DNA of 64,000 nt from JADCRZ01 sp031399065 (GCA_031399065.1 JANNOM010000103.1:1-64000); one strand, 5' to 3'; shown: positions 7,008-16,387, numbered from the stretch's first letter. Notes: a model not told the origin generated them from the sequence alone. Made by a program: numbers and translations.

Positions 7008-8414
7008 GTGAAAACTGCTAAATGCCTTTTTAGTTATCTGTTCTTCCTGATCGTCATTTGTTTTCACTCGTGCAAAAAGAATGAAGGCACATCGGTCGAT
7101 CCCCCGGATATAACGGATACCGCCCAGGCAGTGATTACCGCTAAAGGTACCCCGTTTGGCGATATTGCTAAAAAGGATATAGGACCTGGAGGAGGAACAA
7201 TTGTTTCTGAAGATGGAGGAGCAACGCTGGTGATTCCTCCGGGCGCTTTGTCGGCTAATACAGCCATCAGTATTCAGGCCGTAACCAATACGTTACCCCA
7301 GGCATTAGGAGAATACGGCTACCAGTTTTTGCCCGAAAATCTTAGGTTTTTACTACCCGCCAAACTTACGCTAAAATACGATACTGCAGAAAATCAGGGT
7401 GTATCATCCGCCGGTTTAGTAATCGCCAACCAGGAAGCGGATGGTAGCTGGATGCATGATGCGGAAGTAGAAGCTGATGAAAACAATTTTACGCTGACGG
7501 CAGATATGGAACATTTCAGTACCTGGACGATCGCAACAGCAGTCACCATTGAGCCCAAAAGATCAAGTTTGGAGCCGGGTGGAAAACGTCTATTTGTGCT
7601 AAAAGCAATGGAAAAATACACTCCAATACGTGTACCTGGCAGAAGGAGGGAAAAAGCAGTTATCAAGACAGAAATTATATTTAGCTGGTTAAAACAAAAA
7701 GATCAGTTTTTCATCCAGGATTGGCGCTTGAATTATAATAATTCGCCGGGTTTATCGAAAGACGGAATGCTAAAGCCCGGCAAAAATTTATGGTTTGCTG
7801 ACTACACGGCCCCGTCAGGCTTACCCCCCGCTCAGAACCCTGTGCTAATACAGGGGGTCGTTGGTAATAAACTGAACCAACCTAACTTGATTGCAAACGC
7901 TATCGTATTCATACGAAAAAACGGGTTTGTGAAAGTGACAATAGGAGGAGAAACATTTAACTATACTCAGAATATCAATGAGCCGTCTTCAAATAGCTTT
8001 GCGAATGCTTCCGTAATTCCGTATCCTGAAGGGTATAAAATTATAGTTAATGCTATCAATACAACCACCGGTAATGGTACATTTATGGTGTGGGATGGTA
8101 AAAAAGGAACGAATATATTTAGCTACAAAAAGGATGTAGAGCAGATAGTGGTTGCAACAGGTATTGGTAAATCGTGGAAACAGGAATATTATACCCGCGA
8201 TAACGGCAATGGGACCAGGAGATGTGATGAATTCGGCCCTAAATATAAACAACTAACTTATACGATGAATGAACTTCCAAGTGGGATCAGTGACTGGTTT
8301 GCAGGTACTATTACAGGTACACTTTATAACGACACCGATGAAAACAGGAGGGCATGCCAGAACTCCGATTCAAAAAGTGTAAGAGTTGAATTTGTATTGA
8401 AAGCGGGTAATTAA
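7008..8414 (+). CDS. ZU5-like-domain lipoprotein of unknown function
   Basis: A 468-aa protein starting at GTG. The signal peptide ends in a lipobox (VICFHSC, Cys22), so it is a lipoprotein. At about 55-180 it has the ZU5-like sequence GPGGGTIVSEDGGATLVIPP-GAL, followed by QPLxFLLPAKLTLKYD-like strands and an EVEADENNFTLTADMEHFSTW block; this domain recurs in bacterial surface proteins. The remaining ~280 residues are beta-rich and unrecognised. It follows the barrel gene by 55 nt on the same strand, so the two may be cotranscribed. A TAAATTTG string overlaps the GTG itself and therefore cannot serve as a promoter for this start. Function unknown. Confidence 0.75.
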   Translation: MKTAKCLFSYLFFLIVICFHSCKKNEGTSVDPPDITDTAQAVITAKGTPFGDIAKKDIGPGGGTIVSEDGGATLVIPPGALSANTAISIQAVTNTLPQALGEYGYQFLPENLRFLLPAKLTLKYDTAENQGVSSAGLVIANQEADGSWMHDAEVEADENNFTLTADMEHFSTWTIATAVTIEPKRSSLEPGGKRLFVLKAMEKYTPIRVPGRRREKAVIKTEIIFSWLKQKDQFFIQDWRLNYNNSPGLSKDGMLKPGKNLWFADYTAPSGLPPAQNPVLIQGVVGNKLNQPNLIANAIVFIRKNGFVKVTIGGETFNYTQNINEPSSNSFANASVIPYPEGYKIIVNAINTTTGNGTFMVWDGKKGTNIFSYKKDVEQIVVATGIGKSWKQEYYTRDNGNGTRRCDEFGPKYKQLTYTMNELPSGISDWFAGTITGTLYNDTDENRRACQNSDSKSVRVEFVLKAGN

Positions 8415-8469
8415 AAGGCTCTTAGCAGGATATTTCCCAAAACCACGGGAATAAAAGAGTTATAAAAAT

Positions 8470-10497
8470 CTATGCAGTATTTTCTAAAAAAGATAATACA
8501 AACCTTGTCCCGCTACCAACCGGTTCTATTGAAATACTGCACCTGATAGCTTTTGCCAGTTCTTTTATAATCTGCAAGCCAAGTCCACTGCTCGCTCCCG
8601 TCGTATTGGATTCGCCGAATAGTACTTTTACCTGTTCACTGCCGATGCCGGTACCGTTATCAGTAATCGACAAGTGTATATGCCCGTTCTCTTTCCATGC
8701 TTTCCATTCAATTTCCGCACGGGCAATTTCACTTAAAGCTTTCACGGCATTGGATGTAAGGTTGTACATGATGGTTTGCAGGTAGTTTTCGTCTGTGTTG
8801 ATTAAAAGGTTCTGATGATTTAAAAAATTAAAACGAACGCCGTCCACTGAAGCAAACGATTTCGCTATATAAACGAAAAGATCATCTACAGGTAACCGCT
8901 TCACCTCCGGTTTGAAGTTTTCCATCTGGCCCTTGCTCCAAAGCAGCATTGCCTCCATGCTTTCCAGTAATGCCTGTGCCGACCGACTGATTTTTTTCTG
9001 GTGCCTGGCGGCTTGCTCCGCATTGAACATACCGGGCTCATTAGCCTGCAAATCAAGAAAACCTACCAACCTGGCTATGGGACCGCGCAGGTCATGACTG
9101 AGAATACCAAAGAATTTGGCTTTTAGTTTATTGGCATCATCCAGTTCCCGGTTTAGATGCACCAGGACTGTATTATTCTTTTTTCTTATTTGCCCCTGGC
9201 GATACAATAAAAATCCTATTACCGATAAAAGCAGTAATCCACCGAGTAGTCCCCATATTCCTTTTCGCTGACTGGAGAGCGACAACCGGTTAATTTCAAG
9301 TTCGCTGTTTTTCTGATCGATTTCCCGCTGGCTTTCCGTGGCGGCTATTTTATTTTTACTGGCCTGAGAATAAATGGAATCCTGGATTTCTTTATACGCT
9401 TTAAAGTTATAGTACGCCTTCTTATAATCGCCCTTAAACTCCTGGAGTTCCGCCAATGCTGCCATGTAATAAGATTTGTTATCCGGTTCGCCGATCTGCT
9501 CGCTGAAACGGACAGCTTCCGTTAGGTAGGATTCCGCTTTTTGAAGTAAAGCATCTTTGTTATCAGGGATGATATCTCCATAACGAACCGTATGTAACGT
9601 ATCGTACCGGGCAATATCAAGATATGCAATACCTATATTACCCGTATTGGTGATGGATTTGATGCTAAAGGGGTTTACCTGATTCCACAATTCCCTTGCT
9701 CTTATTCTTACTTCGATTGCCTTCCGGTAATCTATACGATATACAATGGCGAGTGCACTTAATGCTGAAGCGACACCTTCCATATTACCTGCTTCCTCGT
9801 AAAGAGAAAGTGCTTTACTATAGAACGTTTCCGCTTCTTTAAACTTTTTACCGGCAGCATAAACACCGCCAAAGTTTTCAAGTGAAGAAGCAACGCCATT
9901 AACATTGTTCATTTTCTGATTTATCAACAATGCCTTTCCTGCAAACTCCAGTGCCTTCTTAAAATTATCCTGAAGATTATAAATGACAGAAATGTTCTTC
10001 AGTGTAACGGCCATGAGTGTACTGTCGCTTACCTCTTCTGCCAGTTTAAATGATTTAAAGTAATAGTCAGTAGCTGCCGCATAGTCTGAATGGATATTCT
10101 GTACCATAGCTCCCATATTATTATACGTGGAAGCCATATTTCTTTTTTCACCCAGCTTTTTATTGATGGCAAGAGATTTATCGAAATAAAAAATGGCGGA
10201 ATCGTAATTTCCCTGGTCACTGTATGCTTTAGCGATATTGTCCTGGAATACCGATACCCCCTTCTCCCACTTGATCCGCGTCACGAACACCAATCCTTTA
10301 TTTGCATAAAGCATGGCTTCATTGATATTGATAAAGGTAAGTTCATTGAAGATGCGATTATACGTTCTTGCTTTGACCGTATCGTTCTTTATGGAAGGTA
10401 ATGCGGCAATTAATGAATCAACCAACGGCTGACCGGTTTTTTGAGCATTTATTTGCAGGCACGCGAATAAGGTGGTTACAAAATAGATTTGTTTCAT
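8470..10497 (-). CDS. TPR-containing sensor histidine kinase (HisKA-type)
   Basis: A 675-aa protein. A signal peptide (to about 19) is followed by tetratricopeptide repeats to about 390 (e.g. ASTYNNMGAMVQ, VASSLENFGGVYAAGKKFKE), a coiled segment, a membrane span at about 412-430 (GIWGLLGGLLLLSVIGFLLY), then a HisKA domain with H468 in FFGILSHDLRGPIARLVGF. The HATPase domain has the N-box NLTSNAVKAL, the G1 box ITDNGTGIG and the G2 box GLGLQIIKELAK. It starts 6 nt after a LytTR regulator gene, so the two form an operon. Pairing a HisKA kinase with a LytTR regulator is less usual than with an OmpR type. Same architecture as the kinase at 4097-6064 in its TPR half, but a different kinase core. 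Confidence 0.92.
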   Translation of the reverse strand: MKQIYFVTTLFACLQINAQKTGQPLVDSLIAALPSIKNDTVKARTYNRIFNELTFININEAMLYANKGLVFVTRIKWEKGVSVFQDNIAKAYSDQGNYDSAIFYFDKSLAINKKLGEKRNMASTYNNMGAMVQNIHSDYAAATDYYFKSFKLAEEVSDSTLMAVTLKNISVIYNLQDNFKKALEFAGKALLINQKMNNVNGVASSLENFGGVYAAGKKFKEAETFYSKALSLYEEAGNMEGVASALSALAIVYRIDYRKAIEVRIRARELWNQVNPFSIKSITNTGNIGIAYLDIARYDTLHTVRYGDIIPDNKDALLQKAESYLTEAVRFSEQIGEPDNKSYYMAALAELQEFKGDYKKAYYNFKAYKEIQDSIYSQASKNKIAATESQREIDQKNSELEINRLSLSSQRKGIWGLLGGLLLLSVIGFLLYRQGQIRKKNNTVLVHLNRELDDANKLKAKFFGILSHDLRGPIARLVGFLDLQANEPGMFNAEQAARHQKKISRSAQALLESMEAMLLWSKGQMENFKPEVKRLPVDDLFVYIAKSFASVDGVRFNFLNHQNLLINTDENYLQTIMYNLTSNAVKALSEIARAEIEWKAWKENGHIHLSITDNGTGIGSEQVKVLFGESNTTGASSGLGLQIIKELAKAIRCSISIEPVGSGTRFVLSFLENTA

Positions 10498-10503
10498 CTG
10501 AAA

Positions 10504-11211
10504 TTATTGTCTCAGTTCGCTTAATGCCTCTCTGTAATTCCTGCCGACAGGCAGTAAAATATTATTAACCAGTACCTCCTGCGACTTTATGCGATCAATA
10601 AAATGTTTTTGCACCGCATAGCTCCGATGTATTCGTACGAATTGCGCAAAGGGTTTTTCTTTTAATAAATTTCCCAGGGTGGAGAGTACACAGTATTTTT
10701 TCCGGGTCGTAACGAGACTTGTATAATCCTTCAATGCTTCCATGTATACGATTTCGTGCAAAGCGATCTTCACCTGGTCGTGGCCATCTTTAATGAAAAG
10801 CGTACCGGCACCTAAAGTAAGATCCAGCAATCCCGCTTTATGTTTTATTTCCAGATAGGTTTTAATACGTTCCGCCGTTTTTACAAACCGTTCCGACTTT
10901 ACCGGTTTCACTATAAAATCAAGCGCCTCCAGTTCAAAACTATCCACCGCATAATCGGGATAAGCAGTAATGAACACGCATACGGGAATACCGGCCAGTT
11001 GCTTTCTTAATTCAAGACCGGACATGCCTGGCATATCGATATCGAAGAATGCGATATCCGGTAAGACATCTTTTAAGGACGACAGTGTTTCCAGAGCAGA
11101 ATGGTAGATGCCGCATATTTCCATAAACGGATGCTTTTTTACGGCAGAAACAACGGTAAGTCTGTCAATTTCATCGTCGTCCGCTATAATGCATCGATAA
11201 GTTTTGTCCAT
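10504..11211 (-). CDS. LytTR-family response regulator
   Basis: I take the ATG at 11211 (235 aa, MDKTYRCIIADDDEIDR), which begins right at the receiver domain; the frame extends upstream to 11304 but those residues are not domain-like. The receiver domain (1-120) has D11-D13 and phospho-acceptor D57 (IAFFDIDMPGMSG), with K in DFIVKPVK. The LytTR DNA-binding domain (about 135-235) contains the EIVYMEALKDYTSL and FVRIHRSYAV motifs. It precedes its kinase partner by 6 nt. LytTR regulators bind paired direct repeats upstream of targets; I could not pick a target site by eye. The adjacent divergent exported-protein cluster starting at 11350 is a plausible regulon. Confidence 0.92.
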   Translation of the reverse strand: MDKTYRCIIADDDEIDRLTVVSAVKKHPFMEICGIYHSALETLSSLKDVLPDIAFFDIDMPGMSGLELRKQLAGIPVCVFITAYPDYAVDSFELEALDFIVKPVKSERFVKTAERIKTYLEIKHKAGLLDLTLGAGTLFIKDGHDQVKIALHEIVYMEALKDYTSLVTTRKKYCVLSTLGNLLKEKPFAQFVRIHRSYAVQKHFIDRIKSQEVLVNNILLPVGRNYREALSELRQ

Positions 11212-11319
11212 TTTACGCAGGGCAGTTGGTGAGTCGCCCCAAATATAGCCAAAACCTGTTATTCGTCTATTAACTATGTTGCTGGTCGATCGGAAGGTAT
11301 GCACGCAATATTTATCGGT

Positions 11320-11327
11320 TAGGTTTG
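11320..11327 (+). promoter_or_regulatory. Candidate -7 promoter box (TAGGTTTG) for the 11350 gene
   Basis: It matches the Bacteroidota consensus TAnnTTTG and lies 22 nt before the start codon of the first gene in the exported-protein cluster. No clear -33 TTG is visible. Confidence 0.45.
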
Positions 11328-11349
11328 TCTATGAAAAAATCGTACAATC

Positions 11350-12219
11350 ATGAATAACAAATCCATTTTTGCCATCGTTGCTGCCATCCTGTTTACCTTC
11401 ACAGCCTGCAAAAAAGAAAAGGCATCGATGCCAGCAGCCAGAGAAAATCCCTCGCTTTCTATTCTCGATAATTACGAATTCGACGGCACCTGGAAAAGAA
11501 AGGGCTATATGCTGCTGGACCTGAACCATGATGATAATAAAGACAAAAAATTTATGGTGGTCGATATAGAGAATGCCTCTGCAGGTGGATACCAGTTCGT
11601 GATAAGGCGCGGACCTTTGCCTATCGACAGCCTGGCAACCAACTGGCCACCTCAGGTGAAATCGGTCGCCTTTGGATACAGCAACGATATGACGGTAAAT
11701 GCACACATGCGTATGCAGGTGCAATCCGCACCCGGTGGCCGCTTCACTTACCGATATGATTCGATCTACAAATTTTCCAGTGCTATACTTATTTATAACT
11801 ATCTTAATAACCCTACTTTATATGCTGGTACCATGGCCGGCAAAACACCGCAGGGAAGAGCCAATTACTGGATGGGAGACGCCATGGGGCTATCGAAGCC
11901 CCAGGATATCATTTATTATTTTAAGGAAGGTTATTTTACGAATGTAATCTCTGTAGGTAATGGAGCCAAGCCGCTTACAACGTTCGTCGATGGAATTCCC
12001 AATTTAACGGACGACTGGAAAAAGGTGGACGCCATACTTACCTTGTATGGCACGTACAATACCCATTTTTACTTCGACTTCGATAAATGGCAATTCTTCT
12101 ATACAAAAGATTTTTGCCCTTCTATCTGGGGTGCTCCCTGCAGCGGGGGGCTTCAATATGCCGATTATCAAAGTATGAATAAATTAATGAACTGGCCGGA
12201 AGGCTGGGGAAAGAAATGA
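11350..12219 (+). CDS. Hypothetical lipoprotein
   Basis: A 289-aa protein with a lipoprotein signal (FTFTACKKEK, Cys20). The mature part is aromatic- and aspartate-rich with no repeats or family I recognise; it contains EFDGTWKRKGYMLLDLNHDD, an acidic loop (NHDDNKDKK), and a late region with three cysteines (CPSIWGAPCSGG). It is the first gene of a long co-directional series of exported proteins and is divergent from the LytTR regulator, 138 nt away. Bacteroidota-specific secreted protein; function unknown. Confidence 0.7.
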   Translation: MNNKSIFAIVAAILFTFTACKKEKASMPAARENPSLSILDNYEFDGTWKRKGYMLLDLNHDDNKDKKFMVVDIENASAGGYQFVIRRGPLPIDSLATNWPPQVKSVAFGYSNDMTVNAHMRMQVQSAPGGRFTYRYDSIYKFSSAILIYNYLNNPTLYAGTMAGKTPQGRANYWMGDAMGLSKPQDIIYYFKEGYFTNVISVGNGAKPLTTFVDGIPNLTDDWKKVDAILTLYGTYNTHFYFDFDKWQFFYTKDFCPSIWGAPCSGGLQYADYQSMNKLMNWPEGWGKK

Positions 12220-12262
12220 TTTGTTCATATACTACTTACATTCTTATCAAACATATTATACC

Positions 12263-12679
12263 ATGAAAAAGATACTTTGTTTACTTGCATTATCTGTTGT
12301 TACCGCAAGTTCCGCATTCTCTCAAAGCCCGGTGGGCAAATGGAAAAAAACAGCTCATATAAGTGTGTACGAAGGCCGGAAAATGGATACGCATGTTGCG
12401 CTGTTGCAGCAGCGGCCCTGTGCGGCTGACATCGTGTATGAGGTAAATGCTGATGCAACATTTCGGTTAAACGCAAAAGAAAGCGGTTGCGATGAAAAAT
12501 ATAAAAATATCCAGGAAAAATTATACAGCAAAACGAAATGGAAACTGGAAGGAAACAAAATAATGATCTCGGCTACCAATTTCGCCGTTGGCCAGAGTTA
12601 TATCATTACCATTTCGGGAAGCAAAATGACCTGGGTAGGCACAGAAGGTCAGGGAACCATTATTTATCAAAAGAAATGA
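12263..12679 (+). CDS. Lipocalin-like exported protein
   Basis: I choose the ATG at 12263 (138 aa) because it begins the signal peptide MKKILCLLALSVVTASSAFS; upstream in-frame codons from 12221 look noncoding. The mature part begins with PVGKWK, the usual first strand of small lipocalin-like (DUF4488/DUF5004-type) Bacteroidota proteins, and ends with strands ITISGSKMTWVGTEGQGTII. Four-cysteine content after the signal is low (two: RPCAAD, SGCDE), which might form a disulfide. Probably periplasmic. It follows the 11350 gene by 43 nt. Confidence 0.7.
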   Translation: MKKILCLLALSVVTASSAFSQSPVGKWKKTAHISVYEGRKMDTHVALLQQRPCAADIVYEVNADATFRLNAKESGCDEKYKNIQEKLYSKTKWKLEGNKIMISATNFAVGQSYIITISGSKMTWVGTEGQGTIIYQKK

Positions 12680-12824
12680 ATCATTGTATGAAATGTTATT
12701 TAAATACCCGGACTTTTATTTTATTCCTGGCTGTTTACTTTGTGTTCTGGACCGAATTGATACTAACCATATCCACGGCATCAGTTGTCACTACAATCAA
12801 ATCAATCCATTAAACTATCATACG

Positions 12825-13346
12825 ATGTTCAACAAAATAATGACGATCCTTTGCAGTGTCATCCTGTCCGTTTCCTGCGATAACGTTGATCCGGCAAAAC
12901 CTACCCTACCGGAAACTACCGCAAAACAAACAAGTAACAGGGATAACTACCTGGCGATGAAAATAAATGGCAAAGAGTGGAAGGCTGACAATGAAATATT
13001 CGGCGCCTTCCACCCGGAAGGCTATAACAAAGCTATTATGATAGCCGGCAGCCGGGGGCCGAAAGATAAAAACGAACAGGCGTTCAATATCAACCTGTAT
13101 GATACAAATGGTGCCGGTATATTTACTATTAAGAATGGCAATACGGATTACAGTGTTATACAACTGGCAAATCTATCCCCACAAAACTATCTCTACGGAA
13201 GCATGATGGGTTTTACCGTAAAAATAAATGTATACAAGGCCACCAAAAACCCTACCGAGATAGAAGCCACATTCGAGGGAGTATTAACGGGTAATGCCAG
13301 CGACCAACTAGTGGTCACTGAAGGAAAGTTCTATTATCACGAATAA
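12825..13346 (+). CDS. Hypothetical lipoprotein
   Basis: I choose the ATG at 12825 (173 aa), which gives a lipoprotein signal (ILSVSCDNVD); the frame is open from 12684 but that part is rich in Cys/His/Tyr and not signal-like. The mature part contains YLAMKINGKEWKADNEIFGA, a segment common to Bacteroidota exported proteins of the DUF6252/calycin-like type, and a final strand QLVVTEGKFYYHE. It may be a small beta-barrel or calycin-like lipoprotein. Third gene in the exported cluster. Function unknown. Confidence 0.68.
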   Translation: MFNKIMTILCSVILSVSCDNVDPAKPTLPETTAKQTSNRDNYLAMKINGKEWKADNEIFGAFHPEGYNKAIMIAGSRGPKDKNEQAFNINLYDTNGAGIFTIKNGNTDYSVIQLANLSPQNYLYGSMMGFTVKINVYKATKNPTEIEATFEGVLTGNASDQLVVTEGKFYYHE

Positions 13347-13435
13347 ACCGCCTGTTGATATAAACACCAAACTATCAGAAATATGCTACCCGGTGAAAAA
13401 TATAGTGTCCGGAATAAACTTTTAAAAATCGATAC

Positions 13436-14005
13436 ATGAAAGCGGCAATCATCTATTCATTCCTCCTTATCAGGTGCCTAAGTACAAATGGGCAAGGCTT
13501 AACCGACGGAGAATATTTCGTTAAAGTGAACCAGACAGGTAAGTATCTCGCCATTGCCGGTGCGGAGGCCAAAAACGGGGCCTGGCTGATACAATGGGAC
13601 AACGAGTATACACAACACTTTATGTTCATCATTAAACATTTGGGTAATGAAGTGTATACATTAAAAGCCAAACATAGCGGTAGATACCTGAGTACAGAGG
13701 GATCCCCTAAAAGAGGAGCTAAACTGGTACAATGGGACTGGTTGAACCAGGACAACCAGAAATGGATTATAATAAAACAGGCAGGTAGCCGCGGCTATTC
13801 CATCAGTTGTTTACAGAATGGCATGAAAGCTACTTTACAATACTGGGGCGCATCCTCCATGCAACCTGTAAACGGCTCTTATTTTTACCTGACAGATGAT
13901 ATCTCGATTTCGTCCGTGGTTTTTGATTTCAAAAAGAATGAACCGGACGGACCGTCTGAACAAAAGCGGATGGAAAAACCAAAAGGGCTGATAAAGCGCT
14001 ATTAG
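13436..14005 (+). CDS. Secreted ricin-type beta-trefoil lectin
   Basis: A 189-aa protein: signal peptide (about 1-19), then a ricin B-like (RICIN/PF14200-type) beta-trefoil with the repeated pattern GKYLAIAGAEAKNGAWLIQW, then GRYLSTEGSPKRGAKLVQWD and NQKWIIIK. The closely related domain at the C-terminus of the astacin protease 40 nt downstream shares NQTGKYLA and NGAKLVQWD, so the two probably arose by duplication. After about residue 150 there is a lysine/proline-rich tail. Likely function is carbohydrate binding outside the cell or on its surface; sugar specificity cannot be deduced. Confidence 0.82.
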   Translation: MKAAIIYSFLLIRCLSTNGQGLTDGEYFVKVNQTGKYLAIAGAEAKNGAWLIQWDNEYTQHFMFIIKHLGNEVYTLKAKHSGRYLSTEGSPKRGAKLVQWDWLNQDNQKWIIIKQAGSRGYSISCLQNGMKATLQYWGASSMQPVNGSYFYLTDDISISSVVFDFKKNEPDGPSEQKRMEKPKGLIKRY

Positions 14006-14046
14006 ACTTGACAAATAAATGTATATAACCAAATTTAAAATACTAT

Positions 14047-15552
14047 ATGAAAAAGCGTTTCAACCAACAAATTACAATGTTCGTAAAAGCAATCCTTTGT
14101 CTTTGTCCGTGCGCTATAAGCCTATTCAGTTTTGCTCAAACGGATTATATTCAAAAGACAATAAAGCTTCCCATGAGCAATGAAGCAAAATCGTATTACG
14201 TAAAGCAGGTGGGTACTAATTATATACTGAACGGAGATATCATCGTCGGCAATACATTACAGCAACTGGCCATTTACCAAAGCAATAACAGTGACGGGGC
14301 TTTTATATGGCCCAAAGGAAATATTCCGGTTAAAATCGACGGGAATATGAAAAGCAACAAAACGATCTACGGTGCTTTGCTATATGACAATGCCCTTGAA
14401 GCCATCAAAGCTCTGAATAATTATACCAACCTCCGGCTGGTACCCTATAATAATGAGAAAGACTATATCCGCATCAAGTATACCATAGATACCGGCTATG
14501 GCGGCATATCCCCTATCGGCAAAAAAGGGGGCGAACAGGTTATTTACATCACCCGGCAATCCGGTATAGAAACCATTGTACACGAGATGCTTCATTCTTT
14601 GGGATTCTGGCACGAGCAAAGCCGTTATGACAGGGACCAATACGTATTTATTGATACATCGAATATAAATAAAGAATATAAACATAATTTCCAGATAGAG
14701 CCTGGCACGCCGCAGGGTGGGTACGATTATGAATCAATTATGCATTACCGTGCAGATGCATTTGCGATAGATCCGTCGAAGCCAACTATTAAATGTAGAA
14801 ATGGCAATACGGTGAGCAACTGCAGCTTCGGTTCCAATTATATTTTCAGCACCAAAGATATTGCTGGAATCAACACTGCTTACTGGTTCAATAAAGATGT
14901 TGCCAAAAGGGATTACCTGAGCATATTGCAATTGTATGACCCCCCCGTTGTAGCTTCCCATTTGCCCACCAAAGTAAGCAGTGCTGTAATAAGAGCAAAA
15001 GACCAGGTCGACATTACAGACGGTATCTACAAGATCAAAATCAACCAGACCGGAAAATACCTGGCGGTGGAAAACGTCAGCACAGCCAACGGAGCGAAAC
15101 TGGTACAGTGGGACTATTTTGACCAGGCAAATCACCAGTTTAAAATAATTAAAAATGCCACAGGTTATTATGAAATAATCGCCCTGCACAGCAATAAACA
15201 TATTAGCATGGCAGGAGGAGGTAAGGCAGATGGTACGCAGATTTTCCAGTGGGACTGTAATGGCGATGATTATTGTAAATGGACCATTTTTTACTCCACG
15301 CAGCGGCCCGTGCCGGGTTGGGTAATTCAGGGTAAAAGTGCCAGTGCGATACAGATGGCACAAGGGATTAGCAATAACGCCAACGGTCAATCTTTTATTC
15401 TAAAGCAGCAGCAACGGCAGGATGCACATGATTACGATGCTGTACAAACCTTTACATTTGAAAAAATCCGTGCTATCAATCAAACGCAGCCAGAACGAAT
15501 CAACAGGTCCGGTTCTTTTGACCAATCCATACAAAAAATTAAACGTAACTAA
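14047..15552 (+). CDS. Astacin-family zinc metalloprotease with C-terminal ricin-type lectin domain
   Basis: A secreted 501-aa endopeptidase. Signal peptide to about 30 (LFSFAQ); a short propeptide-like region; peptidase M12A domain at about 85-285. The zinc motif is complete: HEMLHSLGFWHEQSRYDRD with ligands H179, H183 and H189 and catalytic E180, and the Met-turn SIMHY has M232 and Y234. The C-terminal region (about 325-480) is a ricin B-like beta-trefoil (NQTGKYLAVENVSTANGAK, LVQWDYFDQANHQFKI, IFQWDCNGDDYCKWTIF) with an extra cysteine pair. Protease plus sugar-binding tail suggests degradation of glycoproteins or host/prey surface proteins. A stand-alone paralogous lectin lies just upstream, and an M23 peptidase downstream. 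Confidence 0.92.
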   Translation: MKKRFNQQITMFVKAILCLCPCAISLFSFAQTDYIQKTIKLPMSNEAKSYYVKQVGTNYILNGDIIVGNTLQQLAIYQSNNSDGAFIWPKGNIPVKIDGNMKSNKTIYGALLYDNALEAIKALNNYTNLRLVPYNNEKDYIRIKYTIDTGYGGISPIGKKGGEQVIYITRQSGIETIVHEMLHSLGFWHEQSRYDRDQYVFIDTSNINKEYKHNFQIEPGTPQGGYDYESIMHYRADAFAIDPSKPTIKCRNGNTVSNCSFGSNYIFSTKDIAGINTAYWFNKDVAKRDYLSILQLYDPPVVASHLPTKVSSAVIRAKDQVDITDGIYKIKINQTGKYLAVENVSTANGAKLVQWDYFDQANHQFKIIKNATGYYEIIALHSNKHISMAGGGKADGTQIFQWDCNGDDYCKWTIFYSTQRPVPGWVIQGKSASAIQMAQGISNNANGQSFILKQQQRQDAHDYDAVQTFTFEKIRAINQTQPERINRSGSFDQSIQKIKRN

Positions 15553-15751
15553 GGACAGTTCCATACCTGAATAAGTGTTTGGTGACTAAAATGCCTGTCC
15601 CTGCTGTATTTATTTTATACATTCTTACCGGGGATCAAGTACCTTTAACAGCGAGCCGGGGGCGGTACATCAAAGAATCATCAAAACCAAATCTCTGGAA
15701 CATTCTACCATAAAAAAGGATTTTGCCACCTTCATAAAACAGGCTGTTGGT

Positions 15752-16387
15752 ATGCACGGGTTAGTGCCCTTTGATGCATCCCGCGACCAGGTTGGCCGGC
15801 TTGATCTTACGGCAGCCAATCATGAAATTACGGAGGCGATGATCCGGGATACGATGGCGTTTACCCTTTATATTGAAAACAAACGGAGAACAACCGGCTG
15901 CCGCTACCTGACAGGCGGATACAATGAGCACCGCAACATCTATGCACGTAGTGAACATTTTAATACCGACGATGAACCCCGGAGACTTCACCTGGGTGTG
16001 GACATATGGGGCAAGGCAGGAACACCTGTTTACGCACCGCTTGACGGCATCATTCACAGTTACCAGTTTAACGATCATTTCGGGGATTACGGAGCCACCA
16101 TTATTTTACAGCACCAAATAGCAGAAGCCACTTTTCATACTTTATATGGACATCTCGATCTGGCAAGCCTGCATTGCCTGAAAGAAGGCGACCCCGTGGC
16201 TGCGGGGCAAACCATTGGCCGCTTTGGCTTACCGGAAGAAAACGGCCAATGGCCGCCGCACCTGCACTTTCAGATCATTTACGATATGGAAGGCAGGAAA
16301 GGCGACTACCCCGGCGTATGTAAATTTTCGGAAAGGGAAAGATACCTGCATAATTGCCCCGATGCAAATATAATAGTAAAATTATAG
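15752..16387 (+). CDS. M23-family (LytM/lysostaphin-like) peptidase
   Basis: Zinc endopeptidase domain that cleaves peptide cross-links, usually of peptidoglycan. It has the two LytM metal motifs, HLGVDIWGKAGTPVYAP (HxxxD) and the PPHLHFQI box, with HTLYGHLD between them. The listed ATG gives 211 aa, but the frame is open and protein-like upstream to about 15590 (KKDFATFIKQAVGMHGLVPF), and homologues have a VVPFDP motif preceded by some 15-20 residues. No upstream ATG exists, so either an unusual start codon is used or the N-terminus is truncated. No signal peptide is visible from 15752. It lies 200 nt after the astacin gene. Confidence 0.85.
   Translation: MHGLVPFDASRDQVGRLDLTAANHEITEAMIRDTMAFTLYIENKRRTTGCRYLTGGYNEHRNIYARSEHFNTDDEPRRLHLGVDIWGKAGTPVYAPLDGIIHSYQFNDHFGDYGATIILQHQIAEATFHTLYGHLDLASLHCLKEGDPVAAGQTIGRFGLPEENGQWPPHLHFQIIYDMEGRKGDYPGVCKFSERERYLHNCPDANIIVKL

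Noticed and set aside
7001..7008. TAAATTTG as a promoter box for the 7008 lipoprotein
   Set aside because: It overlaps the GTG start codon itself, so transcription would begin inside the signal peptide coding sequence.
10090..10401. A 103-codon plus-strand frame inside the TPR kinase gene
   Set aside because: It lies fully antisense to a well-supported kinase with TPR repeats and shows no domain.
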